NCBI GenBank assembly: GCA_937926175.1
Contig: CALANV010000013.1
Span: 62,001-126,000 of the forward strand
Direction of reading: 5' to 3'
Length of the DNA: 64,000 bases
DNA from: an uncultured Rhodospirillales bacterium
Lineage (GTDB): Bacteria; Pseudomonadota; Alphaproteobacteria; CACIAM-22H2
The notes below the pieces were generated by a model. That model saw only the letters and a program-made list of their open reading frames with translations, made no database searches and was not told the origin of the DNA. The position numbers and the translations under genes are program-made. Positions 34,125 through 42,417 of the stretch are shown in pieces; within the stretch, counting starts at the first letter, position 1, and every line of letters starts with the position of its first letter.

Positions 34125-36782
34125 ATGAGCCCTTTCGCAACCTTGCGGGAACTCGTCGAGGCGCTGCCTCGGCGCGGTTCGCACCCGGCGGTGCTGACCG
34201 TTACGACCGCCGGCACAAGTTCCATCACCTATGCCGAACTCGGCGATCGGGCGCTGCGACTGGCTGCCGGGCTGTCCGGCGCCGGCATACGACCGGGCGA
34301 CCCGGTCTTGCTGATCGGGCCGAACTCGGTCGACTGGATCATCGTCCGGCTCGGACTCGCCGCAGCGGGCGCCGTCGCGGTCGCGATCGACGATCTTGCG
34401 ACCGACGCGGAGCTTGCGGTTCTCGTTCCCGACAGCGGAGCACGGCACGCGTTCGCGGCAAGCGCACACCTGCCCCGCCTGCACGCCGTCGCGGTGAATC
34501 AGATACGGCGCCTCTATCGCCTCGACGACGTCGGCCCCCATCACGAGGTGCCGCACTGGACAAGCCTGCTCGCCGCCGAACCCGGTCCGGCGCCGCACCT
34601 GGATCCGAACGCGCCGGCGATGCTCGTATTCACGTCCGGCACGACCGGCAAGCCCAGGAGCTTCTTCCTGAGCGAGGCGAACCTGATCGCCAACATCGGG
34701 GCGCTCGTCGACGAAGGGTTGGTCGGCAGCGGCGATCGTGCGCTGTTGCCGCTGCCGCTGCATCACGTCTATCCGTTGACGGTCGGCTGTCTGACCGCGC
34801 TTGCGAGCGGAACCACGATCGTGCTGCCGGCGGCCGTCACGGGCCCCGAACTCGTGCGCGCGCTGCGGCTCGGCCGCTGCACCGTGATCGTGGGCGTGCC
34901 GCGTCTCTATGCAGCCCTGTTCGCCGCCATCGAGGCGCGCGTCGCTGCGCAGGGCACACTCGCACGCGGGCTGTTTCGCGCGATGCTCGCCATTTCGATC
35001 TGGGCCTCCCGCCGGTTCGGCGTCAATATCGGCCGCAAGCTGTTCGCCGCCATCCATCGGCAGATCGGGCCGGAGCTGCGGCTTCTTGCCTCGGGCGGCG
35101 CCAAGTTCGAAGCCGAGCTCATCTGGCAGCTGAAGGGCCTCGGCTGGGACGTACTGAGCGGCTACGGGCTTGCCGAGACCACATCCATCCTGACCGCGAA
35201 CCGGCACGACCGCACGCGCATCGGCAGCGAAGGTCAGCCTCTTGCCGGCACCGAGATCCGCATCAACCGACCCGATGAAGCCGGTATCGGCGAAATCGAG
35301 GCCCGAGGACCTTCGGTCTTTACCGGTTACCGCAACGACCCTGCCGCCAATGAGGCGGCATTCACGGACGACGGATGGTTCCGGACCGGCGATCTCGGTC
35401 GCATCGATGCGGACGGATACGTCTACATCGCCGGCCGCGTGAAGGAAATGATCGTGCTGGGCGGCGGCAAGAACGTGTTTCCCGAGGAGATCGAAAAGGT
35501 CTACGCCGCGAGCCCCTATATCCGCGAGATCGCGGTCCTGGAACATCGGGGCGCGCTGGTCGCCCTGGTCGTTCCCGACATGGACGCGATCGCGGCCAGC
35601 GGAAATCTTCGCGTCGAGGACGTCATCCGCGTGACGCTCTCGGAACGAGGCCGCGAGCTTGCCCCGTTTCAGCGCGTCGCCGGATTCGCCATCACGCGCG
35701 TTCCCCTGCCACGGACGCGTCTCGGGAAGTATCAGCGCTTCCTGCTTCCTGACCTTTATACGCGCGCGAAATCAGGCGCGGACGCCCGCGAGCCCGCGCC
35801 GCTGACGGACGCCGATCGCACGCTGCTCGCGCAATCGCCCGCGCGCGAGATCTGGGCGTGGCTGCAGGCACGCTATCCCGACAAGGCGCTGACCCCGGAT
35901 ATGTCGCCGCAGCTCGATCTCGGCATCGACTCGCTCGAATGGGTAACCGTGACGCTCGAGCTCGCCGGGCGTTTCGGCGTGCACCTCACGGAAGCGGATG
36001 CGACGGAGATTGTGACGTTGCGCGATCTGCTTCAACGCACGGTCGAACACGGTCGCACGCAGCCGACGGCAGGCGAACCGATGCATGCGGCGCAGGGCCA
36101 GATCGACGAACGGTGGACCTCGCCGCCGGGTCCGGCGCTCGATCTGATCGGCCGGGTGATGCACGCCGGCAGCGCCGCGTTCATCCGATCCTTCTTCCGG
36201 CTGCGGGTCGACGGCGCCGAGCACATCCCGGCGACCGGTCCATATGTGATCGCCTGCAATCATCTGAGCGATCTTGATCCGCTCGTCGTCGCGGCGGCCC
36301 TCGATCGGCGGCGGCGCGCATCGATCTGGTGGGGCGGTGATGCGGGCCGATTGTTCAGGCGCCAGGTCAGCCGGTTGCTCGCACGCGCCCTGCGGGTCTT
36401 TCCGGTCGACGAGCGCGCCCCCGCCACGACGCTCGCCTATGGCGAGGCCGTGCTACGCCGGGGCAATGCACTGGTGTGGTTTCCCGAATCGTGGCGCTCG
36501 CCGGACGGTGAACTTCAGGCGTTCCTGCCGGGCATCGGACATCTTCTGGCGCGCACCGGCGCCGTGGTCATCCCGGCCCGAATCGCCGGTACGTTCGAGG
36601 CCATGCCGCGCGACGCCCGACTGCTGCGGCGAGTACCGGTGCAGATCGTGTTCGGCCGGCCGCTGTCGCCCGGCGACCTCGCCGCCCGCGGACATGGCTT
36701 GAGCGAGCCCTTACGCATCGTCAGCGCGTTGCACGCCGCCGTCGCGGCGCTGCCGCGCGACGTCGGGACCGCCGCAACGTAA
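34125..36782 (+). CDS. Fusion of acyl-activating enzyme, acyl carrier domain and PlsC-type acyltransferase
   Basis: 885 residues. Residues 1-560: AMP-binding (acyl-CoA/acyl-ACP synthetase) domain with the P-loop FTSGTTGKPRS, SGYGLAETT and TGDLGRID motifs and the C-terminal lysine region GKYQRF. About 580-660: an acyl carrier domain with the phosphopantetheine Ser in LGIDSLEW. About 690-885: a PlsC/LPLAT acyltransferase with CNHLSDLD (HxxxxD) and FPESWRS in place of the usual FPEGTRS. The design implies a fatty acid is activated, loaded on the built-in carrier and passed to a lysophospholipid or similar acceptor. E. coli Aas has the two enzymes in the other order and no carrier domain. ATG at 34125. 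Confidence 0.88.
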   Translation: MSPFATLRELVEALPRRGSHPAVLTVTTAGTSSITYAELGDRALRLAAGLSGAGIRPGDPVLLIGPNSVDWIIVRLGLAAAGAVAVAIDDLATDAELAVLVPDSGARHAFAASAHLPRLHAVAVNQIRRLYRLDDVGPHHEVPHWTSLLAAEPGPAPHLDPNAPAMLVFTSGTTGKPRSFFLSEANLIANIGALVDEGLVGSGDRALLPLPLHHVYPLTVGCLTALASGTTIVLPAAVTGPELVRALRLGRCTVIVGVPRLYAALFAAIEARVAAQGTLARGLFRAMLAISIWASRRFGVNIGRKLFAAIHRQIGPELRLLASGGAKFEAELIWQLKGLGWDVLSGYGLAETTSILTANRHDRTRIGSEGQPLAGTEIRINRPDEAGIGEIEARGPSVFTGYRNDPAANEAAFTDDGWFRTGDLGRIDADGYVYIAGRVKEMIVLGGGKNVFPEEIEKVYAASPYIREIAVLEHRGALVALVVPDMDAIAASGNLRVEDVIRVTLSERGRELAPFQRVAGFAITRVPLPRTRLGKYQRFLLPDLYTRAKSGADAREPAPLTDADRTLLAQSPAREIWAWLQARYPDKALTPDMSPQLDLGIDSLEWVTVTLELAGRFGVHLTEADATEIVTLRDLLQRTVEHGRTQPTAGEPMHAAQGQIDERWTSPPGPALDLIGRVMHAGSAAFIRSFFRLRVDGAEHIPATGPYVIACNHLSDLDPLVVAAALDRRRRASIWWGGDAGRLFRRQVSRLLARALRVFPVDERAPATTLAYGEAVLRRGNALVWFPESWRSPDGELQAFLPGIGHLLARTGAVVIPARIAGTFEAMPRDARLLRRVPVQIVFGRPLSPGDLAARGHGLSEPLRIVSALHAAVAALPRDVGTAAT

Positions 36783-36932
36783 CCGCGAGCGGTCCCGGTC
36801 AGAACCGGCCCTCGAGCCGGCCGGGCGTTGGGGCGGCAAAGCCGCGAAGCGAACCGTGGCGGTCGGCCGCAGGTCGGCGTAGCGCAGCGTAACCAGGGCA
36901 CGCCGGGCCGGGTCAGGATGAAACACACCGGC

Positions 36933-37190
36933 TCACTCGTCGGGTTGGGCTCGTCCGAGCGCGAGAGCCGTCATGTAGCTGACATCGCCCTCGACATAGA
37001 GCCGGCTCGACGGTTCGATCTCGCGCATCGGCAGGGCGATCCCCGGCGCCGTCTGGACACGGCTCTTTTCTTCCGGCGTCGGCTCAAAGAGGAAGAGGTC
37101 GAACCGAGGCGCGCCGGCGGGCAGCGCCTGCCGGGCGCCGACCTCGACGCATTCGACCGAGATGTCGCGCTGAACATACGCAACGATCAT
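36933..37190 (-). CDS. Possible small protein, unknown function
   Basis: 85 residues from an ATG at 37190 preceded by a G-rich stretch. It reads like protein (balanced composition, VAYVQRDISVECVEVG then PRFDLFLFEPTPEEKS) but has no family or motif I know. It lies in the gap between the acyltransferase fusion and the M15 peptidase. A plus-strand frame covers the same bases and seems worse. Confidence 0.4.
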   Translation of the reverse strand: MIVAYVQRDISVECVEVGARQALPAGAPRFDLFLFEPTPEEKSRVQTAPGIALPMREIEPSSRLYVEGDVSYMTALALGRAQPDE

Positions 37191-37285
37191 CCGCCCCCAG
37201 CGCGGGCTGAGAAAGCCGGGCTGACGTGATCAAGTCGCGATACCGCGCAGGTGTCGAGACTTTCGATCGTCCAAGCCGACAGGAA

Positions 37286-37837
37286 TCACCACGTGCGGAA
37301 GGGTCCGCAATCGAGATGAACGAAGCGCAACGCCGGGTACCAGCCGACGCCGCCCGCCTTCATCGTGATCGCCACCTGCCGCAACTTCCAAAGACTGAAG
37401 CCCGAAACGCAGATGTCCACGGCCTTGCCGTGAAGATGATAGCTGTTCTTGACGGCCAGGCCGTTCCGCCGCCGGATGGCGGCATTGGTTTCGGGCGAAC
37501 GGTAGGCAGAGAGAACCTCGATCGGCTTTGTCAGCCCGAGTCTCGCCTGCAGCCGGGCAAGCATATCGATGAGCCCGGTATCGATCGGCGAGATCCGGTC
37601 GTTGTAGTGATCGCGCAACACATAGTCGATCCGCCGCAGTGCCTCGGGAATGTAGGCGCCGTTCGCCCAGTAGACGTCGGCGAACGTCTCGCCGGTATGA
37701 CGGTTGAGGAGCGAGAGCCGCCGTGCCAGCATGATCCCGGGTTTCTGGTCCGGGATCCCGCGTGCGGCCGCGGCCGGGCGGACGATGAACAGAGTTGTCG
37801 CTGCCCCGGCCAGCAGCAAGTGGCGACGGCTCAGCAT
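37286..37837 (-). CDS. Tat-exported M15A (YcbK/DUF882) peptidase
   Basis: 183-residue periplasmic murein-type hydrolase. The N-terminus LSRRHLLLAGAATTLFIVRPAAAA is a twin-arginine signal. The mature part has the zinc site of the M15A/YcbK family: His and Asp in YHLHGKAVDI and the C-terminal HLDCG, plus LSAYRSPETNAAIRR. Proteins like this cut or trim peptidoglycan cross-links. ATG at 37837 with GAGGTG in front; two longer starts would break the signal peptide. Confidence 0.92.
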   Translation of the reverse strand: MLSRRHLLLAGAATTLFIVRPAAAARGIPDQKPGIMLARRLSLLNRHTGETFADVYWANGAYIPEALRRIDYVLRDHYNDRISPIDTGLIDMLARLQARLGLTKPIEVLSAYRSPETNAAIRRRNGLAVKNSYHLHGKAVDICVSGFSLWKLRQVAITMKAGGVGWYPALRFVHLDCGPFRTW

Positions 37838-38019
37838 TGCGACACCTCGCTTCATGTTCAACTTCGGCCGTCGTGCGAAACGGACGAACGCGGTCCTGGT
37901 GCCTTGACCGGACGGTCCAACGCAACGGCCTCGCCACATTCGTTGCCGTACTAGCTTGAATATCTTCACAAAACCGGACCGCCGCGCGGCAGTCCGATAG
38001 CGATCGGACGCAAGGACAC

Positions 38020-38049
38020 TTGACTCGGGCGCGGCCGCAGACCCACTAT
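38020..38049 (+). promoter_or_regulatory. Possible gcrA promoter with a GANTC methylation site
   Basis: TTGACT (38020-38025) followed 18 bases later by CACTAT (38044-38049), 47 bases ahead of the gcrA ATG. GACTC (38022-38026), a CcrM target, overlaps the -35. Only a moderate promoter match. Confidence 0.3.
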
Positions 38050-38096
38050 ATGTTGTAGCGCGCCCTTGTCCCGATACTTAGTTTAGGGAGTGGCAG

Positions 38097-38531
38097 ATGG
38101 ACTGGACAGCAGAACAGATCTCTCAGCTAACGCGCTTGTGGCATGAAGGCCTCTCCACGGCCGAGATCGGCAAGCGGCTGGGCATTTCCAAGAATGCCGT
38201 CGTCGGCAAAGCCCATCGCCTTCGCCTTGCCGCCCGCCCGTCGCCCATCAAGCGCGTCGGCTCGCGTCAGTCCCAGGCATCGCGGCCGGCCGTCCAGCCA
38301 CGGCCGCAGCCGGCAGCCGCACCGGCACGGGCACCGTCCCCGGCTCCGCAGCCGCAGCCCGCACCGCGTGTGGTCGAACTCTCAAACCAGACCTGCCGCT
38401 GGCCGATCGGCCACCCCGGCGACCCTGGCTTCCATTTCTGCAGCGAACGCGCGGTCCAGGGGAAGCCGTACTGCGTCGAGCACTCGGCGCTGGCCTACGT
38501 GAAGAAACCGAAGGCGGGCGAAGCGGCCTGA
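38097..38531 (+). CDS. gcrA: Cell-cycle regulator GcrA
   Basis: 144 residues. GcrA binds RNA polymerase sigma-70 region and acts at CcrM-methylated promoters in Alphaproteobacteria. The DNA-binding N-terminus MDWTAEQISQLTRLWHEG and STAEIGKRLGISKNAVVGKAHRLRL are hallmark, followed by a Pro/Ala/Gln-rich linker and the C-terminal domain TCRWPIGHPGDPGFHFC ... YCVEHS with its four Cys/His residues. ATG at 38097 with GGGAG in front. This gene is the best taxonomic marker of the window. Confidence 0.97.
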   Translation: MDWTAEQISQLTRLWHEGLSTAEIGKRLGISKNAVVGKAHRLRLAARPSPIKRVGSRQSQASRPAVQPRPQPAAAPARAPSPAPQPQPAPRVVELSNQTCRWPIGHPGDPGFHFCSERAVQGKPYCVEHSALAYVKKPKAGEAA

Positions 38532-38570
38532 CGACGCGCGTCCCGCACATTCTGATCGACGATATCCGTT

Positions 38571-38597
38571 CGCGGGCCGGCCCTCCGCCGGCCCGCG
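38571..38597 (+). terminator. 11-bp GC hairpin after gcrA
   Basis: Perfect stem 38571-38581 / 38587-38597, CCTCC loop, 40 bases after the gcrA stop. Followed by TCATTC, a weak tail. Likely the end of the gcrA transcript. Confidence 0.6.
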
Positions 38598-38649
38598 TCA
38601 TTCAAGGCACTTCGTTGATTGCGGCGGCGGACCCGCCTAGGTTGGTGCC

Positions 38650-39177
38650 ATGCTTCGCAGCCGAGGAATTGTCATCGCGCTTCTCGCCGCGACGGCAATG
38701 TCGCGCATGGCCAACGCTGAGACCGTCACCGGCATCACGGGCTGGATCACACGGGATATGGCCACCAGCGGATGCATCGGCGACAACGCATCGCCGCTTT
38801 GCGCGACCGAGACCCTGCTCGCCTGTTTCGCGCGCGGTGATCTCGACTTGTGCCGCAAGTTGGGTCTCGATGAGACGCGCGTTCCCGCGGATGAGGCGCC
38901 CGTCGTCGAATACGTCGTCGAACGTGTAAGCATCATCCGCAAAGAGAACATAACCGACGACCTGCGCGACCTCGATTGGTTCAAGCCCGGTTTCGCGCTG
39001 GTCGAGCTGCAGCGACGGACGTGCGGCACCGAGCTCGATGCGTGCGAAAACGCCGATTGGCACGACATGCAAGTCTATCTGCGACCGACCGACACGGCAT
39101 GGGAAGTCGTTATCTGGCGCGATGCCACCGAGCGGGATGGCGCACCCGAAATTCCCGATGCGTTTCTGAATCGTTAA
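38650..39177 (+). CDS. Secreted hypothetical protein
   Basis: 175 residues with a signal peptide (MLRSRGIVIALLAATAMSRMANA, cleavage after about residue 23). The mature part has six cysteines in pairs (SGCIGD, PLCAT, LACFARGDLDLCRK, RTCGTELDACENA) that could form disulfides in the periplasm. No family recognised. It follows gcrA on the same strand beyond a hairpin, so has its own promoter probably. Confidence 0.75.
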   Translation: MLRSRGIVIALLAATAMSRMANAETVTGITGWITRDMATSGCIGDNASPLCATETLLACFARGDLDLCRKLGLDETRVPADEAPVVEYVVERVSIIRKENITDDLRDLDWFKPGFALVELQRRTCGTELDACENADWHDMQVYLRPTDTAWEVVIWRDATERDGAPEIPDAFLNR

Positions 39178-39272
39178 GCATTCAGCGGCAGTCCCTTGGG
39201 CCAGCCGCCCGAGCGTTCCCTGATCGACGGGATCGATGCGCGGGCATCGGGCCGATGGCTCGATGATCGGCC

Positions 39273-39416
39273 TTACAAGGGGTATTCCCCGGCGATGCCG
39301 GAGACGGCCTCGGCAGCCCGGTATACGGTTAGGATTGTCTTAAACTTTTCCATGACTTGGCTTTCGAATTGAGTTTTGATGGCGGTATCATGCCAACGTT
39401 CGAAAACGCCCGTCAT
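39273..39416 (-). CDS. Possible 47-residue protein divergent from the sigma factor gene
   Basis: ATG at 39416 to a TAA at 39273. The sequence (ERWHDTAIKTQFESQVMEKF, then KTILTVYRAAEAV) is amphipathic and helical. The segment is AT-richer than neighbours and a G-rich stretch precedes the ATG. Small proteins encoded beside ECF sigma genes can regulate them, but no known family is seen here. It could also be non-coding. Confidence 0.35.
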   Translation of the reverse strand: MTGVFERWHDTAIKTQFESQVMEKFKTILTVYRAAEAVSGIAGEYPL

Positions 39417-39556
39417 CGCGGCCCACCGGCGACCGTCCGGCGCCCGGTCCGTGCGGGGCGGGCTATGGCGAAAATGTGGCGAAGGCCTGGAATAAGCGGC
39501 ACGCCGGCCCGTTATTGGGGCGACGGGCCGAGGCGACCGCCGGAGTCCTGCCTGCG

Positions 39557-40108
39557 ATGACCGACGAGTCGGTGCACGCGCAGCTCGTGGCGCTGCTCCC
39601 ACGGCTGCGCCGGTTTGCGCGCGGGCTCGCGGGAACCGCGGATCAGGCCGACGACCTCGTGCAGGCCGCCTGCGAGCGTGCACTCAGCCGCATTCAGCAG
39701 TGGACGCCGGGGACACGGCTCGACAGCTGGATGTTCCGCATCGTGCAGACGATCTGGCTGGACGAGCGGCGGGCCGCGAAGGTCCGCAGCGGCGAGGGCA
39801 CGATCGAGGCAGAAAACGCCGGCGTCGAGCTGTCCGTCGATGGCACGAGGGACATGGAAGCCCATGTGACATTCGACACCGTACGGCGCGCCATGTCCAA
39901 GTTGCCGGAAGAGCAACGGGCGGTGCTGATGCTGGTATGCGTCGAGGGTCAGACCTATAAGGAGGCGGCGGAAACGCTCTCGATCCCGATCGGCACCGTC
40001 ATGAGCCGTCTCGCCCGCGCCCGCATGGCGCTGATGCGGGAGATGGGTGCGGAAGGCACGAACGAGACGCGCGCCAATATCGTGCGACTCGGTGGCACCG
40101 AGGGGTGA
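39557..40108 (+). CDS. ECF-family RNA polymerase sigma factor
   Basis: 183 residues. Region 2 spans about 10-80 (LVALLPRLRRFARGL, DDLVQAACERALSR, DSWMFRIVQTIWLDERR); region 4 about 115-165 with PEEQRAVLMLVCVEG and the helix-turn-helix YKEAAETLSIPIGTVMSRLARARMAL. ATG at 39557; longer in-frame starts lack family similarity. The anti-sigma gene begins 14 bases after its stop, so the pair is co-expressed. The signal and promoter motif are not determined. Confidence 0.95.
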   Translation: MTDESVHAQLVALLPRLRRFARGLAGTADQADDLVQAACERALSRIQQWTPGTRLDSWMFRIVQTIWLDERRAAKVRSGEGTIEAENAGVELSVDGTRDMEAHVTFDTVRRAMSKLPEEQRAVLMLVCVEGQTYKEAAETLSIPIGTVMSRLARARMALMREMGAEGTNETRANIVRLGGTEG

Positions 40109-40122
40109 AGTTGGAGAGGTGC

Positions 40123-40947
40123 ATGGCGACACGGATCGACGACGTAACGTTGATGGCATATGTGGACGGCGAACTCGACGCCGCGACGGCGCGCGACGTC
40201 GAGCGAGCGATCGGTGCCGATCCGGCGTTGGCAAATCGCGCCCGGGTGTTCCGCGAGAGCGCGTCACTGCTGCGCGGTGCCTATGCCGATGCCCTGCACG
40301 AAAAGACGCCGGATCGCCTGGTCGCCGCGCTGACGCCGCCTGCCAGGACCGCGAAGATCGCCCGGATCGGTTCCCAGTGGCCGTTCCGTCAGGTCGCCGG
40401 CATGGCCATGGCCGCCTCACTCGCGGCGCTGATCATCGGCGCGGGCGGCACGTACTGGTACGTGACGACCCGGACGGATACGGAGGAGCGCATTCAGCAG
40501 GCGTCGGCCGAACGCTGGCTCGATCATGTCGCCGGGTTCTATGACGTCTACGACGGCACCCGAAAGCAGGAAAACCGGCTGCTCATCGACTTCAAGGCAG
40601 ACGACATTCCACAGCTTACGAAGTGGTTCGGCGCCCGGCTCAACCGCAATCTGTCGGTCCCGGACCTGTCGGCCATGGGCTTCCATCCACAGGGCGGGCG
40701 GTTGCTGATCATCAACGGGCGGCCGGCGGCACAGCTCCTTTACACATCAGACGGCGGCGAGGTGGTCGGGCTCGTCATCGCGTTCACGACCAATGATTAC
40801 CAGCCCGTGCGCACGGTGCGACGCCACAACGTCAACATCGTTCACTGGCGCCATGGCGGCTACGCCTATGCCTTCGTCGGCAGCATCGACCCGCAACGCC
40901 TGCGCCAGTTGGCGGAAAAGGCTTCGCACGACCTCGACCGGATCTGA
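40123..40947 (+). CDS. Anti-sigma factor, single membrane helix
   Basis: 274 residues. N-terminal sigma-binding region (LMAYVDGELDAATARDVERAI ... ANRARVFRESASLLRGAY, no CxxC zinc motif), one membrane helix about residues 92-110 (AGMAMAASLAALIIGAGG), then a periplasmic domain of about 160 residues that may receive the signal (LLYTSDGGEVVGLVI, HWRHGGYAYAFVG). ATG at 40123 has GGAGAGG upstream; a GTG at 40105 overlapping the sigma stop is also in frame. Together with the sigma gene it forms a membrane-stress switch. Confidence 0.9.
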   Translation: MATRIDDVTLMAYVDGELDAATARDVERAIGADPALANRARVFRESASLLRGAYADALHEKTPDRLVAALTPPARTAKIARIGSQWPFRQVAGMAMAASLAALIIGAGGTYWYVTTRTDTEERIQQASAERWLDHVAGFYDVYDGTRKQENRLLIDFKADDIPQLTKWFGARLNRNLSVPDLSAMGFHPQGGRLLIINGRPAAQLLYTSDGGEVVGLVIAFTTNDYQPVRTVRRHNVNIVHWRHGGYAYAFVGSIDPQRLRQLAEKASHDLDRI

Positions 40948-41099
40948 TCCGCAGCACGCCTCCGATTGGCCGGCATCCGACGATCCGCCGTCAGTCTTGA
41001 CGCGGCAACCGCTAGCACGGCGTCGCATATTTTCCTGAAACACGGTATCTGAGGGACCGACGGGCCGCCACGGGCGCGTTCTGGCATCCGGAGATCGTC

Positions 41100-42398
41100 T
41101 TGGACAGCACGCATATGAAGGCCACGCGACCGACGCCCCCCGGCGTCGGCGAACTGATCGACGTCGCCATCACCGAGATCGGCACCCATGGGGATGGCGT
41201 CGCGGACGTGAACGGCGAGCGATTGTTCGTGCCGTATACGCTGCCGGGCGACCACGTCAGGGCGCGACGCATCGGCGCGAGCCATGCCGTCCCCGTGGCA
41301 TGGCACCGGCGCTCACCAACGCACAACCAGCCGGCCTGCGACCACTTCGGAACCTGCGGCGGATGCGCATTGCAGCACCTCGACGACGGCACCTATGCCG
41401 AATGGAAGCTGACGCAGCTCCGCACCGCTCTCGCACATCGCGGCTTCGGCGAGGTCGAGATGCAGCCGCTCGTGCGCACCGCCCCGGGTACGCGCCGGCG
41501 TGCGGATTTCGGCGTCGTTCGGACCGAATCCGGCGTCATCATCGGTTTTCACGGCTACAAGAGCCGACGACTCGTCGACATGGCGACCTGCGCGGTGCTG
41601 CATCCGAGCCTCGTCGCCCTACTGCCGCCGCTCAGAGAACTCTTCAGCCACTTGCTGGCGCCGGGACGTTCGGCGGACGTGCTGCTGACCCAGAGCGAGA
41701 CCGGCATCGACGTCCTGATTGGCCGCGTGCCGGATCTCGATCCCGGCCAACGGCAGGCCATCGCGGCCTTTGCGGCAGCCCATGGCGTCGCCCGCGTCGC
41801 CTGGCGGCGCCGCGGCGAGCCGGCCGAGATCGTGGTGCAGTACCGTGCGCCGACCGTCACGTTCGGCAATGTGCCGGTCGAAATTCCGCCGGCTGCATTC
41901 CTGCAGGCGAGTCCGGCCGGTGAAGCGGCCATCGTTGCCGCCGTTCTCGCGGGTGCGGATGGTGCCGCGAAGGTCGCCGACCTGTATGCCGGCTGCGGCA
42001 CCCTGACATTCCCGCTTGCGGCCCGCAGCCGCGTCCGCGCCGTCGAGGGCGCGGCGGAACTCGCCGATGCGGTTACGCGCGCGGCGCGGCGGTCAGGCCT
42101 CGTCGGCCGCGTGAACGTCGAGACGCGCGACCTTGCGCGGCGGCCGCTGCTGGCCGAGGAGCTTCGCGACCTCGACGCCGTCGTCTTCGACCCGCCGCGC
42201 GACGGTGCAAGCGCACAGGCCGCGGAACTTGCTGGCTCGCGCGTGCCCGTCGTCGTCGGCGTGTCCTGCAATTCGACGACCTTCGCGCGCGACGCACGCA
42301 TCCTCGTCGACGGCGGCTATCGCCTCGTCGCACTCACGCCGATCGACCAGTTTCCCTGGACCCCGCACCTCGAGATCGTCGCCGTGTTCCGGCGCTGA
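41100..42398 (+). CDS. Class I SAM-dependent RNA m5U methyltransferase (RlmD/RumA type)
   Basis: Methylates uridine C5 in rRNA or tRNA. 432 residues: an N-terminal TRAM-like domain, the 4Fe-4S ligands CDHFGTCGGC and CAVLHPS, the SAM-binding core DLYAGCGTLTFPLA, FDPPRDGA and the nucleophile Cys in VSCNSTTFARD. TTG at 41100 has a perfect GGAG six bases ahead; ATG at 41115 is the alternative. Substrate position (23S U1939, U747 or other) cannot be assigned. Convergent with tctA. Confidence 0.92.
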   Translation: MDSTHMKATRPTPPGVGELIDVAITEIGTHGDGVADVNGERLFVPYTLPGDHVRARRIGASHAVPVAWHRRSPTHNQPACDHFGTCGGCALQHLDDGTYAEWKLTQLRTALAHRGFGEVEMQPLVRTAPGTRRRADFGVVRTESGVIIGFHGYKSRRLVDMATCAVLHPSLVALLPPLRELFSHLLAPGRSADVLLTQSETGIDVLIGRVPDLDPGQRQAIAAFAAAHGVARVAWRRRGEPAEIVVQYRAPTVTFGNVPVEIPPAAFLQASPAGEAAIVAAVLAGADGAAKVADLYAGCGTLTFPLAARSRVRAVEGAAELADAVTRAARRSGLVGRVNVETRDLARRPLLAEELRDLDAVVFDPPRDGASAQAAELAGSRVPVVVGVSCNSTTFARDARILVDGGYRLVALTPIDQFPWTPHLEIVAVFRR

Positions 42399-42417
42399 AG
42401 CGGGGCGGCCTCCTTGT

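Noticed and set aside
34083..35546. 487-codon minus-strand frame
   Set aside because: Antisense to the acyl-activating domain of the fusion gene, with shadow composition.
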